From positions 1,550,001 to 1,614,000 of the forward strand of contig NZ_CP032514.1 in NCBI RefSeq assembly GCF_003606385.1: a DNA stretch of 64,000 bases, read 5' to 3'. Shown here one piece after another: positions 51,390 through 60,760 of this stretch. Position numbers and translations under genes: made by a program. Source of the DNA: Actinomyces lilanjuaniae. GTDB taxonomy: Bacteria > Actinomycetota > Actinomycetes > Actinomycetales > Actinomycetaceae. The notes beneath the pieces are model-generated. The model had not been told where the DNA came from. It did no database searches and worked only from the letters and a program-made list of their open reading frames with translations. Each line of letters starts with the position of its first letter. Position 1 is the stretch's first letter.

Positions 51390-53746
51390 TCAGCCCCCGG
51401 GACTGCTGTCCTCCTGTTCCCCCTGGTCCCGGGACCCAGCGGTGGTGCTGGCCGTGAGGTGGGCAAGAACAGCCTGGGCCAGGGTCGGCCCGATCCCCTT
51501 GACCTGGGCGAGGCGCTCGGGTGTGGCCTGGCGGATCTGTGCCACGGAGCCGAGCTCACGCAGCAGAGCGGCCTGACGCGTCGGCCCCAGCCCCGGGACA
51601 TCATCCAGCACCGAGCGGGTCATCCCCGCCGAGCGCCTCCTGCGGTGGTGGGTGATAGCGAAGCGGTGGGACTCATCGCGCAGGTGCTGGAGGAGGTACA
51701 GGGCGGCCGAGCCGCGCGGCAGCACCAGGGGAAACTCCTCCCCCGGGACCCAGACCTCCTCCAGGCGCTTGGCCAGGCCGACCAGGGGCACGTCCACACC
51801 GAGCTCGTCGAGCACCGCCCGGGCGGCGCTGACCTGGGGGAGGCCTCCGTCAACCACCACCAGGCCAGGGAGGTAGCTGAACCGCCGTGCCCGGCCCGTG
51901 GCCGGGTCGACAGGACCGGAGACCACGGGGACCCCCTCCTCGTCGACAGGAGCAACCACCTGCCCGCCCTGACCGTCGGGGACCAGGACACTCGGGATGG
52001 GCTCCTCACCCCTGGCACCCTCGACACTGTCTCCTGGCTCCCTCTCTGAGCCTCTACCTCCGGCCACGTCGTGCCCGGTCCCGGGCTCAGCACCGCGCTC
52101 CGCAAGAAGCCGCCTGAAGCGCCTGGTCAGTACCTCACCCATGGCGGCCGTGTCGTCCGCGGCCCCCTCACCGTTACTACCGCGCACAGTGAAGCGCCGG
52201 TAGTCGGACTTGCGGGGGCACCGTCCTCAAAGACCACCATGGAGCCCACCTGGTAGGTGCCCTGGGTGTGGGAGACGTCGTAGCACTCGATGCGCAGGGG
52301 CGCCTCAGGCAGGTCCAGGGCCTGAGCCAGCTCCTCCAGCGCCTGGGAGCGCTGGGTGAGGTCCCCCGCCCGCCTGGCCTTGTGCAGGCGCAGGGCCTCC
52401 TCGGCGTTCCTGCGCACGGTCTCCAGGAGGGAGGCCTTGTCACCACGGCGTGGGACTCGCAGGTCCACCCGACCTCCCCGCAGCTGAGAGAGCCACGCGG
52501 TCACTGCGCTGGCGCTGCCCGGCATGACCGGAACCAAGACCTCCCGGGGAACAGCCGTGGTCGCGGTGTGGGCGACGTCATCGACACTGGTGGCGGCAGC
52601 CTCACGGCGGCGCGAGGCGGACGACTGGAGGGGCGCGCGCAGCCTCGAGTCCTGCGACCTGGCACCCGTGAGACCCACGGAGGTTGTGAGCCCCGAGGCG
52701 GGTGGAGCCTCAGGGCCTCCGGTACCGCTACCAACGGTTTTCGTGTCTTCAGCGTCTTCAGGGGCTGCCGAGCTGCCGGGCTCCCCCAGGCGGTCGTCAG
52801 CGGGGTCCGGGAGCGCGGAGTAGACCTGCTGGAGGAGACGCTCCACCAGCTCGGAGTCCTCGGGACTGTCTGCCAGGTCCACGACCCAGCCCCTCTGGCC
52901 GCGCACCCGCCCCCCGCGTACGTGAAAGACCTGGACAGCGGCCTCCAGCTCGTCACGCACCAGGGCGAAGACGTCGGCGTCGGTGGCGTCGGGCAGCACG
53001 ACGGCGTTGGTCTCGATGACCTTGCGCAGAGCGGCGGCGTCGTCCCGCAGGCGGGCTGCCTTCTCGAAGTCCAGGGCCGCAGCAGCCGCCCTCATCTGGG
53101 AGTCGACCTCACGTAGGTAGGGGCCGGTGCGTCCGGCCATGAAGGAGCAGAAGTCCTCGGCAAGCGCGCGGTGGTCCTGCTCGCTGACACGCCCCACGCA
53201 GGGAGCTGAGCACTTGTCGATGTAGCCCAGCAGGCACGGGCGCCCAGAGGCCTGGGCGCGGCGGAACACCCCCGCAGAGCAGGAGCGCACCGGGAAGACG
53301 CGCAGCAGCTGGTCCACGGTCTCACGGATGGACCACACCGCCACGAAGGGGCCGAAGTAGCGAGTCCCGCGCCTGCGGGCACCGCGCATGACCTGGACCC
53401 GGGGGAAGGTCTCCTGCATGGTAACGGCCAGGTAGGGGTAGGACTTGTCGTCCTTGTACATGACGTTGAAACGCGGGTTGAACTCCTTGATCCAGGAGTA
53501 CTCCAGGGCCAGGGACTCTACCTCGGTGGACACCACCGTCCACTCCACGGCGCAAGCGGTGGTGACCATCGTCTGGGTGCGCGGGTGGAGAGCGGCGATG
53601 TCCTGGAAGTAGCTGGACAGGCGGGCACGCAGGTTCTTTGCCTTGCCCACGTAGATGACCCGGCCCTGCCCGTCGAGGAACCGGTAGACGCCCGGAGACG
53701 TGGGGACCTCGCCCGGGGCGGGTCGGTACGTCGAGGGGTCGGCCAT
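51390..53746 (-). CDS. uvrC: Excinuclease ABC subunit C, one frameshift
   Basis: Dual-incision nuclease of nucleotide excision repair. The GIY-YIG domain is at the N terminus ([20 protein letters not shown]), followed by the UVR motif region ([20 protein letters not shown]), the RNase H-like domain ([22 protein letters not shown] and [14 protein letters not shown]), and tandem HhH motifs at the end. GGGGG at 52214-52218 is one short; correction gives 785 residues. This is longer than usual because of two low-complexity inserts: about 100 residues before the RNase H part and about 50 within it. It is divergent from the LysR gene by 108 bp. Confidence 0.92.
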
Positions 53747-53854
53747 GGCTCAAGACTACGACGTGCCACACCGCCGAGGACCACAGGGCTAAGATCCTGA
53801 GGCAGGGAGGCGCCCGCCGCTGGGCGGGCCGGTCGGAAGTGGAGGAGACAGGCC

Positions 53855-54757
53855 GTGGACGTGCGCCAGCTGGAGCTCTTTCTGGCCGTGGTCGAGGAGC
53901 AGACCTTCACCCAGGCTGCGCGGAGGAGCTTTGTCAGCCAGTCCGGTCTGTCGTCCTCCATCAGGGCGCTGGAGCGCGAGCTGGGCGCGACCTTGTTCGC
54001 CCGCAGCGCCTCCGGTGCCACCTTGACCGCTGCGGGCGAGGCCTTCCTCCCCCGCGCTCGCAGGATGCTTGCTGATGCCACTGCCGCCAAGCGTGAGCTG
54101 ATGGGCCTAGGCTCGTCCCGCTCCCTGCGCCTGGGCTCTGAGCAGTGCCTGGGAGACCTGGTCAACCTGGCCGACGTCCTGACTGCCTTCGCCCCGCAGC
54201 AGGAGGGTATCGAGGTCTTCTTCCAGCAGGCTCCCTCAGACAGTCTCCTGCGCGACCTGCGCTCAGGCAGGCTTGACGCCGCCCTGATCGCCGGGCCTCC
54301 TGGTGAGTCCGGTGTCAGACTCATCCAGGACCTGGAGGTGACCGTCCTGCGGCAGGAGCCGTTTGTGCTTCTGGTCCCCCGAAGCCACCCCCTCGCCTCC
54401 GAGAGCTCGGTCGCGCTCGCGGCGCTGCGCCCCGAACGCCTTGTCGACTTCGCCCCGTCGTGGCCGGCCCGCAGCATCCTGGACCAGGCCCTGAGCGAGG
54501 CTGGTGTGTCCCGGCGCGCGACGGTGGAGGTGACGGACGTCCACATGCTGCTGTCACTCGTGGAGTACGGGTTCGGGGTCGCCGTCGTGCCCCAGTCCTT
54601 CTCCGCCAAGCCTGAGGCAGCCTCGTTGGTAGCGCTGCCGCTGACTGGCACCAGGCCCTGCTGGGAGACGGCCCTCGCCCTCAGCCCCCAGGCTGGGACC
54701 GCTGCAAGGGCCTTCGCCTCCATGTTTCTGGTTGACGTTCCTGGTCGGTGCTGCTGA
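53855..54757 (+). CDS. LysR-family transcriptional regulator
   Basis: Regulator of 300 residues. The HTH is at 1-60: VRQLELFLAVVEEQTFTQAA and SQSGLSSSIRALERELG, then TLFARSASG. The effector-binding domain fills about 88-295. GTG 53855 follows GGAGGAG by seven bases. The alcohol dehydrogenase downstream is in the same direction, which is less usual for a LysR target but possible. The uvrC gene is divergent. No palindromic T-N11-A box was picked out with confidence. Confidence 0.85.
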   Translation: MDVRQLELFLAVVEEQTFTQAARRSFVSQSGLSSSIRALERELGATLFARSASGATLTAAGEAFLPRARRMLADATAAKRELMGLGSSRSLRLGSEQCLGDLVNLADVLTAFAPQQEGIEVFFQQAPSDSLLRDLRSGRLDAALIAGPPGESGVRLIQDLEVTVLRQEPFVLLVPRSHPLASESSVALAALRPERLVDFAPSWPARSILDQALSEAGVSRRATVEVTDVHMLLSLVEYGFGVAVVPQSFSAKPEAASLVALPLTGTRPCWETALALSPQAGTAARAFASMFLVDVPGRCC

Positions 54758-54867
54758 CACAGCCGAGCCGCTGGCACAGCGGGCGTCAACGGCCCGGTGG
54801 CAGCGGCACCGCAGCCCACAGAAGCCCTCAAGAGCCCTCAAGGTCTCACCGCCGCTGGAGGATACCA

Positions 54868-54957
54868 ATGCCCCCGCCACCTGCGAGCCCTGCCAACGAA
54901 ATCTTCCCTGGCCCCAGAAGAGTCTGCTGTTGGCTCCCCGGCAGTTATGGTCCGTAG
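54868..54957 (+). CDS. Possible 29-residue leader peptide before the alcohol dehydrogenase
   Basis: ATG 54868 follows a strong TGGAGGA and opens a frame rich in proline at first (PPPPASP) that stops at TAG 54955-54957. That stop overlaps the candidate start ATG 54947 of the dehydrogenase, which has no good ribosome site of its own. Translational coupling is therefore plausible. Another reading is that the dehydrogenase really starts elsewhere after an unseen deletion. No family is recognised. Confidence 0.35.
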   Translation: MPPPPASPANEIFPGPRRVCCWLPGSYGP

Positions 54958-56008
54958 CCTGGCAACCATGAGCTCTCATGCCTCCAACCCCGTTATGTAC
55001 GCCCAGCAGCTGGATGCCCCTGCACCGATCGAACAGGCACCGTTGCGCTGGCGCCAGGCGCCCACCCCTCAGCCTGGGCCTGGCCAGCTCCTCATCAAGG
55101 TGGCCGCCTGCGGCGTGTGCCGCTCCAACCTCCACATGATCGAGGGTGACTGGGTGGGTAACGGTGTCCCCGCGCTCAGTCCTATCGTCCCCGGGCACGA
55201 GGTCACCGGCTACGTCGCCGAGCTCGGTACCGGTGTCGAGGGGTTCAGGCTCGGGGACAGGGTGGGGGTCCAGCCGCTGTGGTCCACCTGCGAGGAGTGT
55301 GAGTTCTGCACCACCGGCCGCGAGCAGCTGTGCCACGAGCGCAGAATTACTGGAGAGCACGTTGACGGAGGCTATGGCGAGCTCATGGTCGCCACCGCCC
55401 GGCACACCTACCATCTACCTGACACCCTGGACATAGTGGAGGCCGCACCCTTGTTCTGCCCCGGCATCACTGCCTTCGGCGCGGTGGACAAGCTCGACCT
55501 CGGCCCGGGTGACCGGGTTGCCGTCTTCGGCCCGGGCGGTGTGGGGCACATGGCGGTACAGTTCGCAGTCCTCACCGGTGCCGAGGTCACGGTTGTCGGG
55601 CGTAGCCCAGAGCACCTGGCCGTGGCCCGCGAGCTGGGTGCCACCCACACGGTTGAGGCCACCGACCCGCAAGCTCTTGCCCAGGTCGAGGACACCGCTG
55701 ACGCGGTCCTTCTCTTTGCCCCTGCGGAGGCGGTCACTGCCCAGGCGCTGCGCACCCTGAAGTGGGGAGGCACGCTCGTCAGCGCGGTCCCACTCACGCT
55801 GCGCGGCTACCCGTTCGACCGCGCCCAGACACTGCGCACCTCCCTGCTGGGCAACCGGGCACAGATGGAGAACGTGCTGAGCCTTGCGGCTCAGGGCAAG
55901 GTACGCACCGTCGTCGAGCGCTTCGCCATGTCCCAGGCGCCACGGGCACTGGAGCTGCTCAAGGCTGGGCAGCTGCGCTCCCGAGCAGTCCTGGAGGCCG
56001 CTGGCTGA
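54947..56008 (+). CDS. Zinc-dependent alcohol dehydrogenase
   Basis: Medium-chain dehydrogenase, 353 residues from ATG 54947. Catalytic zinc ligands are in CGVCRSNLH and GHEVTGYV; the structural zinc cysteines are CEECEFCTTGREQLC. The NAD motif is VAVFGPGGVGHMAVQFAV. This is close to the AdhP/AdhA group oxidising small primary alcohols. Other in-frame starts are 54968 and 54995, and none has a clear ribosome site. It lies 190 bp after the LysR gene, which may control it. Confidence 0.82.
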   Translation: MVRSLATMSSHASNPVMYAQQLDAPAPIEQAPLRWRQAPTPQPGPGQLLIKVAACGVCRSNLHMIEGDWVGNGVPALSPIVPGHEVTGYVAELGTGVEGFRLGDRVGVQPLWSTCEECEFCTTGREQLCHERRITGEHVDGGYGELMVATARHTYHLPDTLDIVEAAPLFCPGITAFGAVDKLDLGPGDRVAVFGPGGVGHMAVQFAVLTGAEVTVVGRSPEHLAVARELGATHTVEATDPQALAQVEDTADAVLLFAPAEAVTAQALRTLKWGGTLVSAVPLTLRGYPFDRAQTLRTSLLGNRAQMENVLSLAAQGKVRTVVERFAMSQAPRALELLKAGQLRSRAVLEAAG

Positions 56009-56128
56009 GCCAGCGGACGGGACCGGTTCCCTGTGTCTCTAAACCCACCCGAGCGGGGCACCCCGGTCCCGGCGGGGCGCTGTCGGCCGACAGGACCCGG
56101 CACCAACAATCACATGCCGACAACACCT

Positions 56129-56147
56129 TATGATACGCTACGTAGCG
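56129..56147 (+). promoter_or_regulatory. -10 element with adjoining perfect palindrome before the adenylation gene
   Basis: TATGAT (56129-56134) is a good -10 hexamer, and CGCTACGTAGCG (56136-56147) is an exact 12-bp palindrome starting one base after it. A protein bound there would cover the transcription start. The surroundings are AT-richer than the flanking genes. I see no convincing -35 box. Confidence 0.5.
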
Positions 56148-56188
56148 AGGCTTATAGGCCTTTCTGCAGTCGGCTCACGGGAACTAAC

Positions 56189-57676
56189 ATGGACAGCCAG
56201 ACAATACACGAGACAATATACGACCACTTTGCCAAGCAGGTTGCCTCACAGCCAGACGCGTCGGCTATCATCACCCGGAAGAGGAACGTAACCTACGCCG
56301 AGCTCGACCGCATGGCGACCTCGATCGCAGCCATGCTGCCGAAGGACCCGCGCTTTGTTGGCATTGTCATGGACCACGGCCCGGCCATGATCGCGGCTAT
56401 GCTCGCGGCGCTGAAGACGGGAGCAGCCTACGTCCCAGCAGAGCCCTCCTTCCCTGTAGAGCGCATCCACTTCATGCTCACCGAGGCGGACGTGGATGTC
56501 GTGGTGACCCAGCAGGAGTACGACAGCCTGTTTCGCCAGGCAGAACGTGTCTACGTCGAGCCGGCCTACTCCGGCACGTCGGCTCCAGCGCACACCACGA
56601 GCAGCGGCACCGCGGAGGACCTGGCCTACGTGCTGTACACCTCGGGCACCACGGGTGACCCCAAGGGCGTGTGCGTGGAGAACCGTAACGTACTGGGTTA
56701 CGTCAAGGCGTTTGAGAACGAGATGAGGATCGGGCCGGGTGACGTGATGCTGCAGTACTCGGTCTGCTCCTTCGACATCTTCGTCGAGGAGGTGTTCTGC
56801 TCACTGCTCACCGGTGCCACGCTCGCCATCCCGTCCTCCGCCGAGCACGACGACCTCCAGGCGTTGCTCGACTTTGTTGACGAGATGGGCGTGACCATCG
56901 TTGACGGTTTCCCCTACCTTATCGCCGACATCAACGCCTCCGGGAGGACGCCAAAGAGCGTGCGGCTCTACGTCAGCGGCGGAGATGTGCTCAGGGCGAG
57001 CTACTGCGACCAGCTTGTCAGGAGCGCCGAGGTCTACAACACCTATGGTCCCTCGGAGACAACCTGCTGCGCCACGTACTACTGCGCCAGCGCCGGGCAG
57101 CCACGTGAGGACGACACCTACCCGATCGGCAAGGCCGTCCTGGGCTACCGTGTGCAGCTCCTTGACGACCTCCTGCGACCTGTCCCCCCGGGTCAGACAG
57201 GCGAGATATGCATTACGGGCGCAGGCGTGGCTCGCGGATACCTCACGGACCGCCCGGAGACGGGTAACTTCGTCGAGCAGGAAGACGGCTCACGTCTATA
57301 CCGCACCGGAGACCTGGGTGTCGAGCTGGAGGACGGCCAGATTGCCTTCCTGCACCGCAAGGATTCGCAGGTCATGATCAAGGGGCAGCGGGTCGAGTGC
57401 GAGGAGGTGGAGAACGTGCTGTCGGCCGACGAGGCCGTCAACCGCGCGGTAGTACGTGCTCACATCGACGAGAACAGGCTCTCCTACCTGGTCGCCTACC
57501 TGACGCCGAGGCACCAGGACCAGGGCATCGTGCTCTCCCAGCTGCGCAAGCGCCTCGCGCGTCGGCTCGCCTCGTTCATGGTTCCCGAGTTCTTTGTCGT
57601 CATGAGCGAGATTCCCTTGAACAGCAACGGCAAGCCCGACGACGCCGCGCTGCCGGTAGTGCTGAAAGAAGGGTGA
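56189..57676 (+). CDS. Stand-alone amino-acid adenylation enzyme (NRPS A-domain)
   Basis: ATP-dependent acyl-adenylating protein of 495 residues, an A-domain alone: no condensation, carrier or thioesterase part. Core motifs are intact: A3 LYTSGTTGDPKGV, A5 TYGPSETT, A7 YRTGDLG, A8 KDSQVMIKGQRVECEEVE, and A10 NSNGKPDD with the catalytic lysine. Aligned by eye with PheA, the specificity positions read D-I-E-D-V-G-T-C-C-K. Two acidic pocket residues recall codes of lysine-like or other basic amino acids, which is inference. ATG 56189 is the start; an upstream frame to 56033 is not family-like. DltA-type function is less likely, since no dltBCD is present. A GNAT and an esterase follow. Confidence 0.85.
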   Translation: MDSQTIHETIYDHFAKQVASQPDASAIITRKRNVTYAELDRMATSIAAMLPKDPRFVGIVMDHGPAMIAAMLAALKTGAAYVPAEPSFPVERIHFMLTEADVDVVVTQQEYDSLFRQAERVYVEPAYSGTSAPAHTTSSGTAEDLAYVLYTSGTTGDPKGVCVENRNVLGYVKAFENEMRIGPGDVMLQYSVCSFDIFVEEVFCSLLTGATLAIPSSAEHDDLQALLDFVDEMGVTIVDGFPYLIADINASGRTPKSVRLYVSGGDVLRASYCDQLVRSAEVYNTYGPSETTCCATYYCASAGQPREDDTYPIGKAVLGYRVQLLDDLLRPVPPGQTGEICITGAGVARGYLTDRPETGNFVEQEDGSRLYRTGDLGVELEDGQIAFLHRKDSQVMIKGQRVECEEVENVLSADEAVNRAVVRAHIDENRLSYLVAYLTPRHQDQGIVLSQLRKRLARRLASFMVPEFFVVMSEIPLNSNGKPDDAALPVVLKEG

Positions 57677-57748
57677 TGGCGGGGCGGAGGCCGTGAAGAT
57701 ACCGTAAGACAGGCACCATGACACCACTACGAACAGGCGCTATGAGGT

Positions 57749-58243
57749 ATGAGGATTGAGGTGGAGCAGGTCGGGCTCGCTCGCATTGACGAGCTGATAG
57801 CATGGCGTGTCGAGGTGCTTCGCGAGGTCTTTGGTAACGTCTCCGACGCAGACGTCTCCGCCCTTGAGCGCGCCAACCGGGCCTATTACGAGCAGGAGCT
57901 GACAGCCGGAAGGCACGTCGCCTGCCTGGCCAGACTGGACGGCGAGCCGGTCGGGTGCGGCGGTCTCTGCCTGCACAGGGAGATGCCCTCGCCTGATAAC
58001 CCGAGCGGCCTGTGCGCCTACCTGATGAACGTGTACACGCGTCCGGCGTTCCAAGGCCACGGAGTAGGGGCCGCGGTCGTCAGCTGGCTAGTCCGTCAGG
58101 CACGTGCGCGGGACGCAGGCAAGGTGTACCTTGAGGCCTCCGACGCAGGCAGACGGCTCTACGAGCACGTCGGCTTCACCGATATGCCCAGTATGATGCA
58201 CCTGACGCAGGGTGGCGACCTGCAGGGCAGCCCCTGCGAGTAA
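57749..58243 (+). CDS. GNAT-family N-acetyltransferase
   Basis: Acyltransferase of 164 residues. The acetyl-CoA loop reads VYTRPAFQGHGVGAAVVSWLV (Q/RxxGxG/A type, QGHGVG), with strand four before it (GLCAYLMNV) and ARDAGKVYLEASDAGRRLYEHVGF after, which is the usual C-terminal pattern. It begins 72 bp after the adenylation gene. The acceptor may be an amine made by that enzyme or its free amino-acid substrate. Self-protection by acetylation is another option. ATG 57749 has a weak AGG only. Confidence 0.8.
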   Translation: MRIEVEQVGLARIDELIAWRVEVLREVFGNVSDADVSALERANRAYYEQELTAGRHVACLARLDGEPVGCGGLCLHREMPSPDNPSGLCAYLMNVYTRPAFQGHGVGAAVVSWLVRQARARDAGKVYLEASDAGRRLYEHVGFTDMPSMMHLTQGGDLQGSPCE

Positions 58244-58289
58244 TCACGTCAACCTGCAACCAGAGCCTGAGGACTGTGAGGACACTGTC

Positions 58290-58997
58290 ATGGAGCGTGA
58301 CATGAAGTATGTGAGACCGGATCTCGCAGTCTGCTACGAGGGCACGGTCGGCAGGACCGGCCCGGTCATCTACGTCATTGACATGAGCGGGCGCCCGTTC
58401 GAGATCGATGACCTGTGCGCGGGCCTCGCCGCCACTGTCGTGGCGATCCCGGTCGAGGAGTGGGATGACAGCCTCACCCCCTGGCCTGCACCGGGCCTGT
58501 ACCCGGGAGACCCCGACTTTGCCGGGGACGCGGACAGGACCCTCAAGGAACTTCTTGACACGGCCCTTCCCGTTGTGGACGACCACTTTGGGCTGGTTCC
58601 TTCCCAGCGCGCCATCTGTGGCTACTCGCTGGCCGGGCTGTTCGCGATGTACGCCTTCGTGCACTCGGACACTTTTGCGGCGGCAGGCTGCCTGTCGGCC
58701 TCGGTGTGGTACGAGGGGTGGCTCGACCACCTGCGCTCGCTGCCGCTGGAGCTCTCGGGAAAGTTCGCCTTCCTGTCCATCGGCAGCCAGGAGCGTGAAG
58801 CCCCTGAGAAGATCCTGCACCGCGTGCAGGACAACATGGAGGCCTGTGCGGGGATCCTGCACCAGGCCGGCTGCGAGACCCGCTTCGAGGTGGGACCCGG
58901 CAACCACATGCAGTACGCCAGGGAGCGATTCATCGCTGGCCTGGGTGCCATCGACGCCTTCTTCCGGCAGGAGAGGAGCGCGCCACGTCCCTCCTGA
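58290..58997 (+). CDS. Alpha/beta-hydrolase, siderophore-esterase (IroE/Fes)-like
   Basis: Hydrolase of 235 residues with no signal peptide, so cytoplasmic. The nucleophile serine is in CGYSLAGLFAMYA, and the catalytic histidine is probably in GPGNHMQYARERF near the end. The middle has FLSIGSQEREAPEKIL, where the acid residue is expected. The arrangement resembles trilactone or siderophore esterases and the related esterase-D group. ATG 58290 follows GAGGA by eight bases; the gene lies 46 bp after the GNAT gene. Together with the adenylation enzyme, it could hydrolyse or trim an amino-acid-derived product. Confidence 0.75.
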   Translation: MERDMKYVRPDLAVCYEGTVGRTGPVIYVIDMSGRPFEIDDLCAGLAATVVAIPVEEWDDSLTPWPAPGLYPGDPDFAGDADRTLKELLDTALPVVDDHFGLVPSQRAICGYSLAGLFAMYAFVHSDTFAAAGCLSASVWYEGWLDHLRSLPLELSGKFAFLSIGSQEREAPEKILHRVQDNMEACAGILHQAGCETRFEVGPGNHMQYARERFIAGLGAIDAFFRQERSAPRPS

Positions 58998-59092
58998 CGC
59001 TTTGCTTCTGTTGCACAGCAATGTAATTTGCGGCCATCTTTGCTACTTGTCTACCTGTGTTGCCCAGCGCACCCTCTACGTCAGGAGGCCTC

Positions 59093-59947
59093 ATGAGCAC
59101 TGGCGCTCCCCGCCTCCGCATCGTCCTGGTCGACGTCGACGGCACCCTGGTCACCTACGCCAACGAGCTGCCCTCCTCGGCGGTAGAGGCTATACGCCGC
59201 GCTCGCCGCCTGGGTCATCGCGTCTACCCTACGACGGGACGGTCACGGGCGGAGATGCCAGACTATCTCTGGGACATTGGCCTTGACGGGATGATCGGGG
59301 GCAACGGCTCCTACGTGGAGCACCAGGGGGAGGTGCTCCTGCACCAGCACCTCAGCCGCGAGGACTGCCAGGCCCTGGTGGCCTGGCTGTCAGGTCGGGG
59401 CCTGGAGCTCTACCTGGAGGCGAACTCGGGGCTCTTCCCCTCCCCCGGCTTTCGCGATGCCGCCCTGCCCGCCGTGCGCGCCTACGCCGCTGGCAGGGGC
59501 CACGCGGGCGCGGACTCAGTGACGGTGGAGGAAGTTTTCCCGAACTTTATCTACGACGCTGACCTAGTGCGTGACGACGTCAACAAGATCAGCTACCTGC
59601 TGTCCGGTCCTGAGGACCTGGAGGCTGCCCGCCAGGCCTTCCCCTGGCTCAGGCACGGTAGCTGGGGCGGGCGCGGGCACGACGCCCTCTTCGGTGACGT
59701 CGGCGTGGCCGGAGTCTCCAAGGCACACGCCGCTGACGTGCTCCTGGAGCACCTGAGCGCCAGTCTGGAGGACGCGATCGCCGTCGGTGACGCTACGGTG
59801 GACCTGGACATGATCGAGCACTGCGGGACCGGGGTGGCCATGGGTAACGCCAGCAGGGAGGTCAAGGCGGCTGCCAACCTGGTTACTGACGACGTCGAGG
59901 AGGACGGCCTCGCCAAGGCCTTTGACCGGTTGGGGCTGCTGGGCTGA
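59093..59947 (+). CDS. HAD-IIB (Cof-type) phosphatase
   Basis: Phosphatase of 284 residues. Motif I is LVDVDGTLVTYANE, motif II PTTGRSRAEM, and the motif III/IV region SKAHAADVLLEHL then AIAVGDATVDLDMIEHC. The normal GD-xxND form is altered: GDATVDLDM has D in the place of N-D, still acidic. ATG 59093 follows AGGAGG by five bases. It is separated from the esterase by 95 bp and may be an independent unit ahead of the tRNA cluster. Substrate unknown. Confidence 0.8.
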   Translation: MSTGAPRLRIVLVDVDGTLVTYANELPSSAVEAIRRARRLGHRVYPTTGRSRAEMPDYLWDIGLDGMIGGNGSYVEHQGEVLLHQHLSREDCQALVAWLSGRGLELYLEANSGLFPSPGFRDAALPAVRAYAAGRGHAGADSVTVEEVFPNFIYDADLVRDDVNKISYLLSGPEDLEAARQAFPWLRHGSWGGRGHDALFGDVGVAGVSKAHAADVLLEHLSASLEDAIAVGDATVDLDMIEHCGTGVAMGNASREVKAAANLVTDDVEEDGLAKAFDRLGLLG

Positions 59948-60076
59948 GCGCTTGTGCCAGGACGGCAGGCACGGGCGATAGCCGGATGCCGTCCGCACGG
60001 GTCACCCACCAGCGGTAGGCGCGCCGTTGAATCGGCCGACCGTTCTTGGTTGTACCTTCCGGCCCGCCGAGTCTGG

Positions 60077-60148
60077 TGGGCGATACTGGGTTCGAACCAG
60101 TGACCTCTTCCGTGTCAGGGAAGCGCGCTACCGCTGCGCCAATCGCCC
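60077..60148 (-). tRNA. tRNA-Val (GAC)
   Basis: Minus-strand cloverleaf of 72 bases: acceptor GGGCGAT/ATCGCCC, anticodon stem CTTCC/GGAAG with loop CTGACAC, T arm with GGTTCGAACCC. CCA is not encoded. It is the last of three tRNA genes read leftward. Confidence 0.94.
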
Positions 60149-60149
60149 G

Positions 60150-60220
60150 AGGTGGGTACCGGATTCGAACCGGTGTCAACGGCTTTGCAGGCCGGTGCCT
60201 AACCTCTCGGCCAACCCACC
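60150..60220 (-). tRNA. tRNA-Cys (GCA)
   Basis: Minus-strand cloverleaf of 71 bases: acceptor GGTGGGT/ACCCACC, loop CTGCAAA with anticodon GCA, discriminator U as usual for cysteine. It is one base from tRNA-Val. Confidence 0.94.
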
Positions 60221-60257
60221 GTGAGAGGCAGGGTGCTGGCCGCTCCCGGCTCCTCCG

Positions 60258-60330
60258 AGCGGATGACGGGACTCGAACCCGCGACCCTCACCTTGGCAAG
60301 GTGATGCTCTACCAACTGAGCCACATCCGC
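60258..60330 (-). tRNA. tRNA-Gly (GCC)
   Basis: Minus-strand cloverleaf of 73 bases: acceptor GCGGATG/CATCCGC, anticodon stem TCACC/GGTGA with loop TTGCCAA. First of the leftward Gly-Cys-Val set, a common actinobacterial order. Confidence 0.94.
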
Positions 60331-60532
60331 AGTTCCACCACCAGCGCGACAGACCTCCCCACTACATCTGCTGTGGGACATCCGATGCCCGCCACACCAC
60401 TGGCTGCGGTGAAACCATAGCACCCGGGGTGTGGGCCGCAGCAAACCAGCAGCCGGTGATTCACCTCACCGAGACTGTGGGGGCACCGAGCTTGCCCTGG
60501 CGCCCCCGGCTGGCTATGGTTGTCGCCGCGCA

Positions 60533-60608
60533 GGGCGATTGGCTCAGGGGTTAGAGCGCCTCGTTCACACCGAGGAGGTCACTGGTTCGAATCCAGTATC
60601 GCCCACCA
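60533..60608 (+). tRNA. tRNA-Val (CAC), CCA encoded
   Basis: Plus-strand cloverleaf: acceptor GGGCGAT/ATCGCCC, anticodon stem CCTCG/CGAGG with loop TTCACAC, T arm GGTTCGAATCC, and an encoded CCA at 60606-60608. It is divergent from the other three tRNA genes and is followed by the cas genes. Confidence 0.94.
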
Positions 60609-60760
60609 ACGGAGCAGGATCCTTCCGTCAGTAGCCTGGGTACTGACAGGCCTTATTAATGTGTCGGGGCCACGGCTCGCTGACCCGGCCAGTCAGGGAA
60701 TGGCTATTCATGTCAGTGGGTCGTGGAAGACTCCTCGGTGCCATCAACCGAAGGACTTCC

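Noticed and set aside
53518..54831. 437-codon frame on the minus strand over the LysR gene
   Set aside because: Shadow of uvrC start and the LysR gene; no recognisable domain.
56189..57676. Adenylation gene as dltA (D-alanine ligase)
   Set aside because: No dltB, dltC or dltD neighbours, and the pocket holds two acidic residues not expected for alanine; kept only as an outside option.
60533..60608. tRNA-Val(CAC) as the second end of an integrated element with tRNA-Val(GAC)
   Set aside because: Both share acceptor sequence because both are valine tRNAs; orientation is opposite and no integrase lies between.
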